Of a stretch of DNA of 64,000 nucleotides, positions 27,351 to 35,348 are shown piece after piece (the first letter of the stretch is position 1; every line of letters begins with the position of its first letter). Position numbers and translations under genes: made by a program. Where the stretch lies: positions 124,001 through 188,000 of the forward strand of contig NZ_CP019344.1 of assembly GCF_002117125.1 (NCBI RefSeq). Reading direction: 5' to 3'. The DNA comes from Nonlabens spongiae. GTDB taxonomy: Bacteria; Bacteroidota; Bacteroidia; Flavobacteriales; Flavobacteriaceae. The notes under the pieces are model-generated. The model saw nothing but the letters and a program-made list of their open reading frames with translations, ran no database searches and was not told the origin of the DNA.

Positions 27351-29249
27351 TTATTGTAGTGGAATAACAATCATCGCTGATGTGCCCGACTGGTGACTAG
27401 GCTCAAAATTGATACTCCCCTTAATCATGTCTATACGGCTTTTCATATTGAGCACACCATGCCCTTCCTCAGAAGAGCCTTTCATTCCCACACCATTATC
27501 ATCTACCATAAGGATAAGGTTATCTTTTTGCTTGTAGAGTAGAACACTCATTTCTGTAGCACCTGAATGTTTAATTATATTATTGATCAATTCCTGCAAA
27601 ACACGATAGAGACAAATCTCAATACGCTCTTCAAAGCGCTTGTCTTGAACACCATTATGCTCAAAATTATATGATATTTCCGAGTATTTGAAAGAGTTGT
27701 TCAGCAAATCTTCAAAGGCATTTACGAGACCGTTCTCCATTAAACTACGAGGCATCATTTGATGAGAGATGTCTCTAATATCATCGGCGCTTTTTGAGCA
27801 AGACTCATATATTTTATCGAGTTCTTCCTTCTTTTCAAGATCTTCCTCTCGATTTTTTATGTGATGAAGCGCCAGTTTAAGCGCTGACATTTCTTGACCT
27901 ATTCCATCGTGCAGATCTTTACTGATGCGTTTTCGCTCATCTTCTGAAGCTTTTACAACTGCTTCAAATCCTCTTTCTTTTTCATGCAGCACTGCAGCTT
28001 GAAGCTTTTGTCGCTGCTTTGATCTGTAATAGTAATAAAAGAATATACCGCCCAAAATCAGAAAAGTAAGGCCGCCTGTCAAAGAAAGCTGTGTAAGTCT
28101 TTGTGAAGCAATCGTAGCGTTTTGAGTCTGAATTTCAAGATTCTGTTCAGTAATTTTGCGTTCTTTTTCAGCAGTCTCAAACTTGACTTCTAAGTTGGAG
28201 ATCGTTTCCAGCTTTTGAGCATTTATAATGGAATCCCGATGTATAGTTTTTAGTTTGAAATAGTCGAGAGCCTTTTGATGATTTCCTTTAAGTTGCTCTA
28301 GCTCGTGTAAATAGCCATAAGTATCCACAATGTTTCTTCTACTGCCTAGCTTTTTGAAAATAAGTAATGCCTCTTTTAAGTATTTTTCCGCTGGCTCAAA
28401 TTTTTTCTGGTTGTATAGCGCTTCACCTATATTTATCATCGCGATTCCCTCACTTACCTGATCGCCAAAATCCCTTGCCAGATCCAATCCAGTCGTATAG
28501 TATCCTATTGCAGCGTCTAGATCATTTTTGAAAAACATCACGGCGCCCATATTAGTATAGAGCGCTGCAATGCCTTCCAAGTGCTGGGTGTCTTGAACAA
28601 TGCTCTCCGCTTTTTTGAAATGAAACATCGCATCATCAAAAGCTCCTTGAAAATAAAGTGTCGTTCCTTTCTCTAAAAACAGCCCGAAAGCCACATCGTT
28701 TTTCAGCTTGTGCTCTTCCGCTGTTTCTAATGCTTTATCAATATATTCTGTGGCTTTTTTTATATCACCTAGTCGCCAGTAGGTCTGGCATAAAGCCATC
28801 TCTGCAGTTGCTGCGGTTTTCCAGTCTCTCGCATTTCTGGAACGGTTCCTTGCCTTTTGAAAATATCCCAACGCTCTATCGTAAATACCTTGATATTTAT
28901 AGACAACTCCTAGTCGCTGATACGCTTTTCCGCGCAAGAAATCGTTGTCTAGTGCTTCAGCGATCTCGAGGGCTTTTTCCTGTTCTTGTATCGATTTTTC
29001 ATAATCAGATTTATTGAACGCATACAAGCCGCTTACAGAATGATATTTTGACAACCATACGGAATCACTTGGTTGAATGCTTTTCTCCAAAGCAGAAATG
29101 AAATAAGACATGCTGTCCAGCTTAGAATACTGGGTACGCACGATGTTCTCATACAGATACTCCAAACGATCCTCATATTCCTGCTGTCCATGAGCTATAG
29201 AGCTAAAAAATAGATTGAATAAGAGAATTATGATTCTGGAAAATTTCAT
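27351..29249 (-). CDS. membrane histidine kinase with TPR sensor (NarX-type, HisKA_3)
   Basis: 632 residues. Signal peptide (1-22), then a periplasmic array of about six TPR units (35-340; e.g. GKAYQRLGVVYKYQGIYDRAL), a coiled coil (345-395), one membrane helix near 390-410 (LTGGLTFLILGGIFFYYYY), then the kinase. The phospho-acceptor is His447 in ISKDLHDGIGQEMSALK; the ATP-binding part has INNIIKHSGATE and VDDNGVGM with a C-terminal GTSAMIVIPLQ. This type normally partners a LuxR-type response regulator; none is encoded in the window, so the kinase is an orphan here. The stimulus is unknown. Confidence 0.9.
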   Translation of the reverse strand: MKFSRIIILLFNLFFSSIAHGQQEYEDRLEYLYENIVRTQYSKLDSMSYFISALEKSIQPSDSVWLSKYHSVSGLYAFNKSDYEKSIQEQEKALEIAEALDNDFLRGKAYQRLGVVYKYQGIYDRALGYFQKARNRSRNARDWKTAATAEMALCQTYWRLGDIKKATEYIDKALETAEEHKLKNDVAFGLFLEKGTTLYFQGAFDDAMFHFKKAESIVQDTQHLEGIAALYTNMGAVMFFKNDLDAAIGYYTTGLDLARDFGDQVSEGIAMINIGEALYNQKKFEPAEKYLKEALLIFKKLGSRRNIVDTYGYLHELEQLKGNHQKALDYFKLKTIHRDSIINAQKLETISNLEVKFETAEKERKITEQNLEIQTQNATIASQRLTQLSLTGGLTFLILGGIFFYYYYRSKQRQKLQAAVLHEKERGFEAVVKASEDERKRISKDLHDGIGQEMSALKLALHHIKNREEDLEKKEELDKIYESCSKSADDIRDISHQMMPRSLMENGLVNAFEDLLNNSFKYSEISYNFEHNGVQDKRFEERIEICLYRVLQELINNIIKHSGATEMSVLLYKQKDNLILMVDDNGVGMKGSSEEGHGVLNMKSRIDMIKGSINFEPSHQSGTSAMIVIPLQ

Positions 29250-29347
29250 GGTTGAATACTTTAAGCCAATTGCAAATTAAACAATCAGCTCAAGTTAGGT
29301 TATAGGGCATTTACCTGAAATATAGTTAGTTCTATTGGGAATTTTTA

Positions 29348-29429
29348 CGCTGTCCCTCGGTCGCCATACTGCCTTCGTAGCCACTTCGGCGTAGTTGGCT
29401 AGGCTTGCCGAAGGCGCAGCGCGAAAGCG
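29348..29429 (-). repeat. 82-bp long form of the palindrome element, copy A
   Basis: Read on the minus strand it begins CGCTTTCGCG and ends CAGCG, so its two ends are bases 1-10 and 11-16 of the short palindrome (one change in the last six), with a 66-bp insert between. 74 of 82 bases agree with copy B at 59279-59360. The insert can fold: GCCTTCG / CGAAGGC encloses TAGCC-A-ACT(A)C-GCC-GAAGT-GGCTA. It is G+C-rich compared with its surroundings. It sits 7 bp beyond the extended end of the HAD hydrolase frame. Confidence 0.85.
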
Positions 29430-29513
29430 AAATATCTAGAATAAATCTCTTAACTTATTTTCTAGATCCATCACATCCTCTTTCCCGACTTGTAGATGCC
29501 AGGTTTTGATGCC

Positions 29514-30053
29514 TTATTTATTCGCGGCATCAGTGTTTTCTACGGTATCATCTATGAAAAGAGTGTCTTCGGCCTTGATATTATTCTTATTCAGGACAAA
29601 CTCATAGATGTCAGTATTAGGCTTGCGTAACCCTATTTCATGAGATAAGTAGAAGCCATCAAAAGCATTTTTGAAAGTCTCAAAATCTGCTCCCATATTT
29701 TCTTTTATATTCTCAATATGGAGATCATTGGTATTGCTTAGCAGAAAAATTTTATGAGTACGCTTTCGCGAAAGCGTCACCAAAAAATCAAGTCTGTTTG
29801 TTGGAAAATCCAGCAACATGCCATTCCAAATTTCTTTCAATTGCTGCGAGTTAAGTTGAGGGATAGCCTCGTGCAGCGAGTTCAAAAACTCCTTTGTGCT
29901 GTTGGAACCTACCTCATATAACTTATTGAGCCGATCCAAAGCTCTACGTCCACTTTCATGAACTGAATAAGAGTCGAGTTGCCTCGAGACATAGGTTTTG
30001 TCCAGGTTCACAAATACATCACCAAAATCAAATATGATGTTTTTTATAGGCAT
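29514..30053 (-). CDS. HAD family hydrolase, shortened by a late nonsense codon
   Basis: Haloacid-dehalogenase-like phosphatase of 179 residues as written. Motif I FDFGDVFVNLD (nucleophile Asp about 9), motif II LLSNTND, Lys in GLRKPNTDIYE and motif IV FIDDTVENTDAA are all present. The frame stops with TAA at 29514-29516, but the same frame continues for another 25 sense codons (GIKTWHLQVGKEDVMDL, then ENKLRDLF) to TAG at 29436-29438, which would give the 205-residue family length. TTA (Leu) to TAA would explain it. All catalytic motifs survive, so activity is possible. A palindrome copy is read as TLSRKRT at about 93-99. Confidence 0.85.
   Translation of the reverse strand: MPIKNIIFDFGDVFVNLDKTYVSRQLDSYSVHESGRRALDRLNKLYEVGSNSTKEFLNSLHEAIPQLNSQQLKEIWNGMLLDFPTNRLDFLVTLSRKRTHKIFLLSNTNDLHIENIKENMGADFETFKNAFDGFYLSHEIGLRKPNTDIYEFVLNKNNIKAEDTLFIDDTVENTDAANK
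29761..29776. repeat. CGCTTTCGCGAAAGCG palindrome, copy 9 (in HAD gene)
   Basis: Perfect copy, read as LSRKR. Confidence 0.95.
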
Positions 30054-30082
30054 ATCATCTTATTTATAGTATACTTAAGATG

Positions 30083-31267
30083 TTAGACAGCTTTTTTCAA
30101 CTTTGACTTTTTCCCTACCAATCTATTCAAGCTTTTCTGGATAATCCTCTTTTTAAGATTTATAGGGTAATTCCGGTCGCCACAGAAGACAGCGGTCATG
30201 TAGCGAGCAAATTTTGCACCATAGTGTTTGATCAGGAAACTCCGAAGTTTGGGTTTTCCGTAGAACCAGGCTGCTAGAGTACGGCCGGTAGCGAGCTGTG
30301 GTAATAGCTTCTCGTCGAGAATGTCTTGATACCTTTTTGCAGCACTATATGGATCTCCTTGACTTGAAATGATCGCTTGAGCTGCATACCGGCCAGAAAA
30401 AATAGAATTTGATATACCTTCTGCGGTAATGGGATCTGCAAAGCCGGCAGCGTCACCAGTGAGAAACACACCATTTTTCACAAAACCTTCTTCTCGTGGC
30501 GTTATAGGAATATTGAAACCAAATTTTTTTATCTCTACGATATTTTTGATGTTCATGTCATCAATATATTTCATGCATGCCGATTTGAGATCCAGCTTTC
30601 CGCCACCGTTTCCAAAACCACCTACGCCTACAGAGAGATGGCCATTTTTGGGAAATACCCAACCGTAACCGTGAGGTACGGCACCCATGTCAAATCGCAC
30701 GTTGCGGCAATGCTTTTCATACTCTTCTGGACTCACGTAGATCTCATATTCCAGCGCAGGTATGAGTGTGCGGGAATCTGTGGTCCAGCCAGCCATTTTT
30801 GCGGTAGGGCTGTACGCGCCATCTGCGGCTACGACCATTTTTGTTGAATAAGCATTTTTATCTGTGGTTAGTAAAATTTGATCTGACTTATGCTGTAAGG
30901 CAGTCAGCTTTTCTCCCTGTTTTAAAACAGATCCTTTTTCAATAGCCTTTTCAGCAAGTAGATAGTCAAATTTATCTCGCATTACCATGCTGATCACGGG
31001 ACGATCGTCAGAAGCAACTAGATGCGTGCCATCATCAAAATAAATGTCTACTTCTTTGAATTGAAGGTCTACCACTTCTGCCGCATCAAAAGGAAGATCT
31101 CTTAGGCCTCTATATACAAAACCGCCACCACAGACCTTGTAGCGTGGCAATTCTCGCTTCTCGATAACAAGAACTTTTAATCCAGCCGCAGCGAGATCAT
31201 AAGCTGCCATACTTCCCGCAGGTCCGGTTCCTATTACCGCAACGTCATATAATGTGGCTTCATTCAT
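30083..31267 (-). CDS. geranylgeranyl-reductase-family FAD-dependent oxidoreductase
   Basis: 394 residues. The N-terminal FAD dinucleotide fold is VAVIGTGPAGSMAAYDLAAAG with IEKRELPRYKVCGGGF, the signature of the geranylgeranyl reductase/lycopene-cyclase-like family; GDAAGFADPITAEGIS (about 275-290) is the second FAD motif. Family members reduce isoprenoid chains of lipids or quinones; the substrate here is not known. It is 29 bp upstream of the HAD gene on the same strand and probably co-transcribed. Length normal. Confidence 0.87.
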   Translation of the reverse strand: MNEATLYDVAVIGTGPAGSMAAYDLAAAGLKVLVIEKRELPRYKVCGGGFVYRGLRDLPFDAAEVVDLQFKEVDIYFDDGTHLVASDDRPVISMVMRDKFDYLLAEKAIEKGSVLKQGEKLTALQHKSDQILLTTDKNAYSTKMVVAADGAYSPTAKMAGWTTDSRTLIPALEYEIYVSPEEYEKHCRNVRFDMGAVPHGYGWVFPKNGHLSVGVGGFGNGGGKLDLKSACMKYIDDMNIKNIVEIKKFGFNIPITPREEGFVKNGVFLTGDAAGFADPITAEGISNSIFSGRYAAQAIISSQGDPYSAAKRYQDILDEKLLPQLATGRTLAAWFYGKPKLRSFLIKHYGAKFARYMTAVFCGDRNYPINLKKRIIQKSLNRLVGKKSKLKKAV

Positions 31268-31722
31268 GATTAATGGTCGACATTTAAATGGAGCGTAAAA
31301 ATCGTAAATATTTAAGAGTTTTTAACATTGACAGTCTCTTTACTTCAATCGATAATTTCTTGACCGGTGGTAATTGAGTAATTGAAGACAAGATGTTGAT
31401 CCAGAGATCTTAATCGGGAAAACAATGACTTTACTATTGTAAGTGTTATGAATTTGTGGGTGTGGCTCAATGAGCTGACAAATGTGCATTTATTGATAGC
31501 TTCAGATGATTTTAAGCACCTTATTGTCAATTACTAATAGATGATTTTTTTTACATATGAAATCTCACCATTTAGTTAGCTCAAAAAATGTAATTATGAG
31601 TTTAATCCTATTGTGGTGTGGAAGTAGTCTTGAATTATGACTTGAATAATTGGCAACGAATTAATTTTCTTTTAAGGCTCTTTAACAACGTTCTCAATAG
31701 ATTTGTCGAAAAATAAATAACT
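31268..31722. other. 455-base AT-rich gap without a recognisable gene
   Basis: Divergent spacer between the oxidoreductase and an outer-membrane protein gene. It is AT-rich with scattered stops in all frames; the only 61-codon frame is unsupported. It holds the candidate promoter box at 31698-31705. No RNA gene or clear repeat seen. Confidence 0.5.
31698..31705 (+). promoter_or_regulatory. candidate -7 box TAGATTTG for the OMP gene
   Basis: Matches TAnnTTTG, 17 bp upstream of the ATG at 31723. No clear -33 TTG at the usual distance. Confidence 0.3.
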
Positions 31723-32325
31723 ATGAAAAAGCTATTTTTATCAGCTATGGCACTTGTTGCCGCAACAACAATGAGCGTGGCTCAAGAAATCGACTTTGGT
31801 GTACAGGCTGGGGTAAACTTTGCAAAACTTCAAGGTGATAGTGTAGAAGATGCAGATGGCCGTACTGGTATCAATGTCGGTTTAACAGGTGAATACATGT
31901 TCAACGATTCATTTGCTCTATTTACTGGAGTAATCTATAGTCAGCAGGGATTACAGTCTGAAGATGCCGGAATCGAACAAAAATTAAAATTAGACTATTT
32001 AAATGTACCGGTGTTGGCTAAATTTTACATAGCTGATTCAGGTTTCAGTATTGATGCAGGACCTCAAATAGGTTTTATCGTAAATGATGAATACACCGTA
32101 GAAGGTGGGCCACTGGCCGGTGAAACCGATCTGGATGCTGCAACTATCGACCTTAGTGCTGGTGGAGGCGTAAGCTATAAATTTTTGGAAGGAACCACTC
32201 TTGAAGGTTTATCTATTGGAGCACGTTACATGATAGGATTGAGCAATATCTATGATGATGATGAAGCTTTTGGTGATGACTTGACTAACAGTGTGTTATC
32301 AGTAAATCTAGGTTACAGATTCTAA
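31723..32325 (+). CDS. outer-membrane beta-barrel protein (porin family)
   Basis: 200 residues with signal peptide (MKKLFLSAMALVAATTMSVAQ). The mature part follows the small eight-stranded barrel pattern: FGVQAGVNFAKLQGD, GINVGLTGEYMFNDSFALFTGVIY, LDYLNVPVLAKFYI, FSIDAGPQIGFIV, and a final VLSVNLGYRF with terminal aromatic residue. It belongs to the OMP_b-brl_2-like family; function unknown. It is monocistronic, with a terminator 25 bp later. Confidence 0.85.
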   Translation: MKKLFLSAMALVAATTMSVAQEIDFGVQAGVNFAKLQGDSVEDADGRTGINVGLTGEYMFNDSFALFTGVIYSQQGLQSEDAGIEQKLKLDYLNVPVLAKFYIADSGFSIDAGPQIGFIVNDEYTVEGGPLAGETDLDAATIDLSAGGGVSYKFLEGTTLEGLSIGARYMIGLSNIYDDDEAFGDDLTNSVLSVNLGYRF

Positions 32326-32349
32326 TCTTAAATTAATTTGATAATGAAA

Positions 32350-32375
32350 AGCAGCTCAATCGAGCTGTTTTTTTT
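32350..32375 (+). terminator. rho-independent terminator
   Basis: Stem CAGCTC / GAGCTG (32352-32367) followed by eight T. Between convergent OMP and xerD genes. Confidence 0.75.
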
Positions 32376-32384
32376 GTCCCTAAT

Positions 32385-33281
32385 TCAAGCTCTGGGGTGG
32401 TGTTTTTCCATAACTTGAGCAAGGTGGGAGCGATCTACGTGCATGTAGATTTCTGTGGTAGTTATGCTCTCGTGACCCAACATGATTTGGATACTGCGCA
32501 GATCAGCTCCGTTTTCCAGCAAATGGGTTGCAAAACTATGCCTAAACGTGTGCGGGCTAATACTTTTTTTAAGACCAGCCTTGATCGCGAGTTGTTTGAT
32601 AATGTGGAAAATCATCGCTCGGGTAAGACCTTTACCACGTCGATTGAGAAATAGCGTGTCCGTAAACTTAGGATCGACATTCACATGAGTGCGTATCTCA
32701 TTTTTATAGAGGTTGATGACTTTGATCGTGTAGGGGCTTATAGGTACAAAGCGCTGTTTGTTCCCTTTTCCCGTTACTTTTACAAAACCCTCATCAAAAA
32801 ACAAGTCACTTATCTTAAGTGATGTAAGCTCACTCACGCGCAAGCCGCAACTGTACAGCGTTTCTAAGATGGCGCGGTTGCGTTCTCCTTCTGCTGTTGA
32901 GCGGTCTATGTGGGTGATGAGGTTGTCTATTTCTTCTAGCGAGAGTGTATCGGGTAATTTGCGAGGTGTTTTGGGCGATTCCAGCAAATCCATTGGATTA
33001 GTCTCACGGTAGTTTTCAAGAACCAGATATTTAAAAAATGCTTTTAAACTACTGATAAGACGCGCTTGAGATCGTGGATTGATCTCCTTTGCCATATGAT
33101 AGATGAACTCTCGTAGATGTTGCGTCTCTAGTCGATCTGCGGGCAGTTCAACATCATTTTCTTCTAGCCATAGTATGAGCTTACGCAAATCCCGCGCATA
33201 GGCTTTGATGGAATTTTCTGCAAGACCACGCTCTAGAGTGTTGTAGTTATTGAAAGATTTAACGGCGTGTTCCCATTTCAT
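32385..33281 (-). CDS. xerD: site-specific tyrosine recombinase XerD
   Basis: Resolves chromosome dimers at dif with XerC under FtsK control. 298 residues: SAM-like N-terminal domain (1-100), catalytic domain with Arg148 (CGLRVSEL), Lys172 (TGKGNK), His244 and Arg247 (HTFRHSF), His270 (LGHESI) and nucleophile Tyr279 (EIYMH). All key residues are present and the length is typical of chromosomal XerD, so it is housekeeping and not an integron or phage integrase. No mobile element surrounds it. It is divergent from a small OMP gene with palindrome copy 10 in the spacer. Confidence 0.93.
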   Translation of the reverse strand: MKWEHAVKSFNNYNTLERGLAENSIKAYARDLRKLILWLEENDVELPADRLETQHLREFIYHMAKEINPRSQARLISSLKAFFKYLVLENYRETNPMDLLESPKTPRKLPDTLSLEEIDNLITHIDRSTAEGERNRAILETLYSCGLRVSELTSLKISDLFFDEGFVKVTGKGNKQRFVPISPYTIKVINLYKNEIRTHVNVDPKFTDTLFLNRRGKGLTRAMIFHIIKQLAIKAGLKKSISPHTFRHSFATHLLENGADLRSIQIMLGHESITTTEIYMHVDRSHLAQVMEKHHPRA

Positions 33282-33324
33282 GCATACAATGATTGAATAG
33301 ACTTTAATAAACGATTATTTATTC

Positions 33325-33340
33325 CGCTTTCGCGAAAGCG
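33325..33340. repeat. CGCTTTCGCGAAAGCG palindrome, copy 10 (divergent intergenic)
   Basis: Perfect copy 44 bp upstream of the xerD start, between xerD and the OMP gene. Confidence 0.95.
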
Positions 33341-33512
33341 AGAACGCAACCCATCCCGTTGTAAACTTAATCAGTTAGAATTAATCAACCTGTTCCTACT
33401 TAAAAAAATCAACGCAATTTTGATGCTTTCTCTACCATGCCGTTAACAAGCCCTAACTTAAAGTTAACGCCTGCCACGGCTCTATCAAGTTATCTTGCAT
33501 GAAAAATAGTAC

Positions 33513-34031
33513 ATGAAAAAGATATTTACAACCGTAGCGCTAGTCCTTACTTGTTTTATCAGTCAGGCACAGGTGGATCAAGATGAAAATTCTGCCGTGG
33601 TGGGCGATCAAGATTTTGCCATAGGTGGGATGGCTGCCTTACCCATAGGAGACCCTGCTGATTTTGCAGATTATGGTCTTGGAGTCGAGTTGATGTACCT
33701 GAAATCTTTATTCAATGGGAATCTTAATCTAGGAGGTACTGTGGGTTACTCACACTATGTTACTGATAAAGATGTTAATCTCGATGATGCCCAGTTTTTA
33801 CCTATAGCGCTAACAGGATTATACCCTATAGGTGATTTAGGTTTCGGTGCCGGTCTTGATGTGGGATATGCCATAGGTATCAATGATGGGAATAATGGAG
33901 GATTCTTATATGAGCCTAAAGCCTATCTTGAAACTTCTAGATTTATTTTTTCTCTAGGCTATAGAGGGATCGTATTAGAAAATGATACTTTTGATACTAT
34001 TAAGCTAGGATTTGCAGTGAAACTGAACTGA
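33513..34031 (+). CDS. small outer-membrane beta-barrel protein
   Basis: 172 residues with signal peptide (MKKIFTTVALVLTCFISQAQ). Mature part has barrel-like strands with glycine/aromatic alternation (LGVELMYLKSLFNGNLNLGGTVGYSHY-type, FGAGLDVGYAIGIN, SLGYRGIVL) and ends IKLGFAVKLN. Length is short for an eight-stranded barrel but complete. No specific function. In related genomes xerD and aroQ are often direct divergent neighbours; this gene separates them here. Confidence 0.72.
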   Translation: MKKIFTTVALVLTCFISQAQVDQDENSAVVGDQDFAIGGMAALPIGDPADFADYGLGVELMYLKSLFNGNLNLGGTVGYSHYVTDKDVNLDDAQFLPIALTGLYPIGDLGFGAGLDVGYAIGINDGNNGGFLYEPKAYLETSRFIFSLGYRGIVLENDTFDTIKLGFAVKLN

Positions 34032-34050
34032 TCTATCAAAAACTAATTTT

Positions 34051-34078
34051 AAAAAGTCCCTTGATGGGACTTTTTTAT
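34051..34078 (+). terminator. rho-independent terminator
   Basis: AAAAAGTCCC / GGGACTTTTTT hairpin with a 5-base loop, 20 bp after the OMP stop. Confidence 0.8.
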
Positions 34079-34134
34079 TGCTCTATATCTAAGCGAAACA
34101 GCTATTTTGATTAATTTGGTCTGAAAACATTGTT

Positions 34135-34572
34135 ATGCGATTGCTCATTGTTAATGGTCCTAATTTGAATCTATTAGGCACTAGAGAAACTGATATTTAT
34201 GGTAGTAAAACCTTTGAGGACTATTTTGTAGAGCTCCAGTTTAAATTTTCAGAAGTTGAGTTAGCACAATTCCAAAGCAATACAGAAGGTGAGATCATCG
34301 ATCAACTCCATCAAGCGCATGATGGCAAGTTTGATGGTGTGATTCTTAATGCTGGTGGTTATACACATACTTCAGTTGCCATTGCAGACGCTGTAGCTGG
34401 TATAGATCTGCCAGTGGTAGAAGTTCATATTTCAAATGTTATGGATCGAGAAGAATTCAGGCATACTTCTTACATCTCTAAATATTGCGTGGGAACGATC
34501 TCGGGTTTCGGTTTAGAAAGTTACTTGCTGGGCATACAAAGCTTTCTCAACGATAGCAAAGACAAAGATTAG
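34135..34572 (+). CDS. aroQ: 3-dehydroquinate dehydratase, type II
   Basis: Third step of the shikimate pathway (3-dehydroquinate to 3-dehydroshikimate). 145 residues, the normal type II size. MRLLIVNGPNLNLLGTRE is the signature N-terminus with the catalytic Tyr in DIYG (residue about 22); FQSNTEGEIIDQLHQA, LNAGGYTHTSVAIADA and VEVHISN with catalytic His follow. Cytoplasmic dodecamer in relatives. ATG at 34135 is clear. Confidence 0.96.
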   Translation: MRLLIVNGPNLNLLGTRETDIYGSKTFEDYFVELQFKFSEVELAQFQSNTEGEIIDQLHQAHDGKFDGVILNAGGYTHTSVAIADAVAGIDLPVVEVHISNVMDREEFRHTSYISKYCVGTISGFGLESYLLGIQSFLNDSKDKD

Positions 34573-34637
34573 ATCGTAAGTTTTCTTACAATCATGTTGG
34601 TTTTTCTACGTCTAGAATAGTAGAAAGTCTAACCAAC

Positions 34638-35228
34638 ATGAAAAAAGCAAGTATATTAATCATGACGACCGTATTATTACTATTTAATTACAGTTTCAGC
34701 CAAGAAACTTCTCAAGATTCAACGCAAGTTGCTAAACCATTTGAACCTCGATGGAGTTTTGGTGCTCAGTTGCAGTAAGTACTTGCGTTTGACTACTATG
34801 ATTACGAGGTAGAACGTTACCACGGTAGTACTGGATATAATTAGAATTAAGGTTTTCTAGCAAATTACAATTGGCATGAACGGCACGCATTACATACCGA
34901 GCTCAATTTTCTGATTGGTCAAAGAAATGCGGCTCTGGGAGCAAACCTATAATACGAGTATTCACCTTCTGATCGCTGAAGCATTTATGGAGGTTTAGGA
35001 ATGGAGTATACTTTTTCCTTTAACTATGAAAGTCCTAATTTGGGGACAGAACGCAGGTTTGTTCCTGCCGCAATGCTTTGTATAAGGTACAAAGCCAGCA
35101 AATGGATTACATCGGTTCTAAGATACCAGCGCGATTTGATGGATCGATTCAGTCCACCGACAGATCTTACCTATCCTCAATTGAGGAAAGTCAATCAGGT
35201 TGCTTTAGGTATTTCGGTAAGATCCTAA
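34638..35228 (+). pseudogene. decayed outer-membrane barrel gene with five in-frame stops
   Basis: One frame of 197 codons from ATG 34638 to TAA 35226-35228. It begins with a signal peptide (MKKASILIMTTVLLLFNYSF then SQE) and continues with barrel-like sequence (FEPRWSFGAQLQ, FLANYNWHERHALHTELNF, YGGLGMEYTFSFNYE) ending VALGISVRS. Internal stops lie at 34776 (TAA), 34842 (TAG), 34848 (TAA), 34950 (TAA) and 34977 (TGA). No frameshift is needed. Four of the five could be Tyr codons changed at the third base, in contexts where Tyr fits a barrel. Translation is presumably abolished after residue 46. No intact homologue was recognised in the window. Confidence 0.8.
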
Positions 35229-35247
35229 AAAATGGGATTGTTAATAT

Positions 35248-35273
35248 TAAGGCTAGCAACCGCTAGCCTTAAT
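35248..35273. terminator. weak hairpin after the pseudogene
   Basis: TTAAGGCTAG / CTAGCCTTAA stem with a 6-base loop (AACCG region), no T-run. It could have been the terminator of the decayed gene. Confidence 0.4.
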
Positions 35274-35323
35274 TCAACTTTTAAGATCTTTTATTCCCTA
35301 TTCCATACAGAAACTGCCATTGT

Positions 35324-35348
35324 CAGCTAACAGCTAACAGCTAACAAC
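35324..35348. repeat. short tandem repeat CAGCTAA x3
   Basis: Three consecutive 7-bp units just downstream of the lpd stop codon. Noncoding. Confidence 0.6.

Noticed and set aside
29348..29429. tRNA or other stable RNA gene in the GC-rich long repeat
   Set aside because: It folds, but has no T-loop, anticodon arm or CCA end, and the second copy is translated inside msrA.
32385..33281. Integrase of a mobile element
   Set aside because: All features fit chromosomal XerD: length, full catalytic set and core-gene setting. No att-like repeats or cargo genes beside it.
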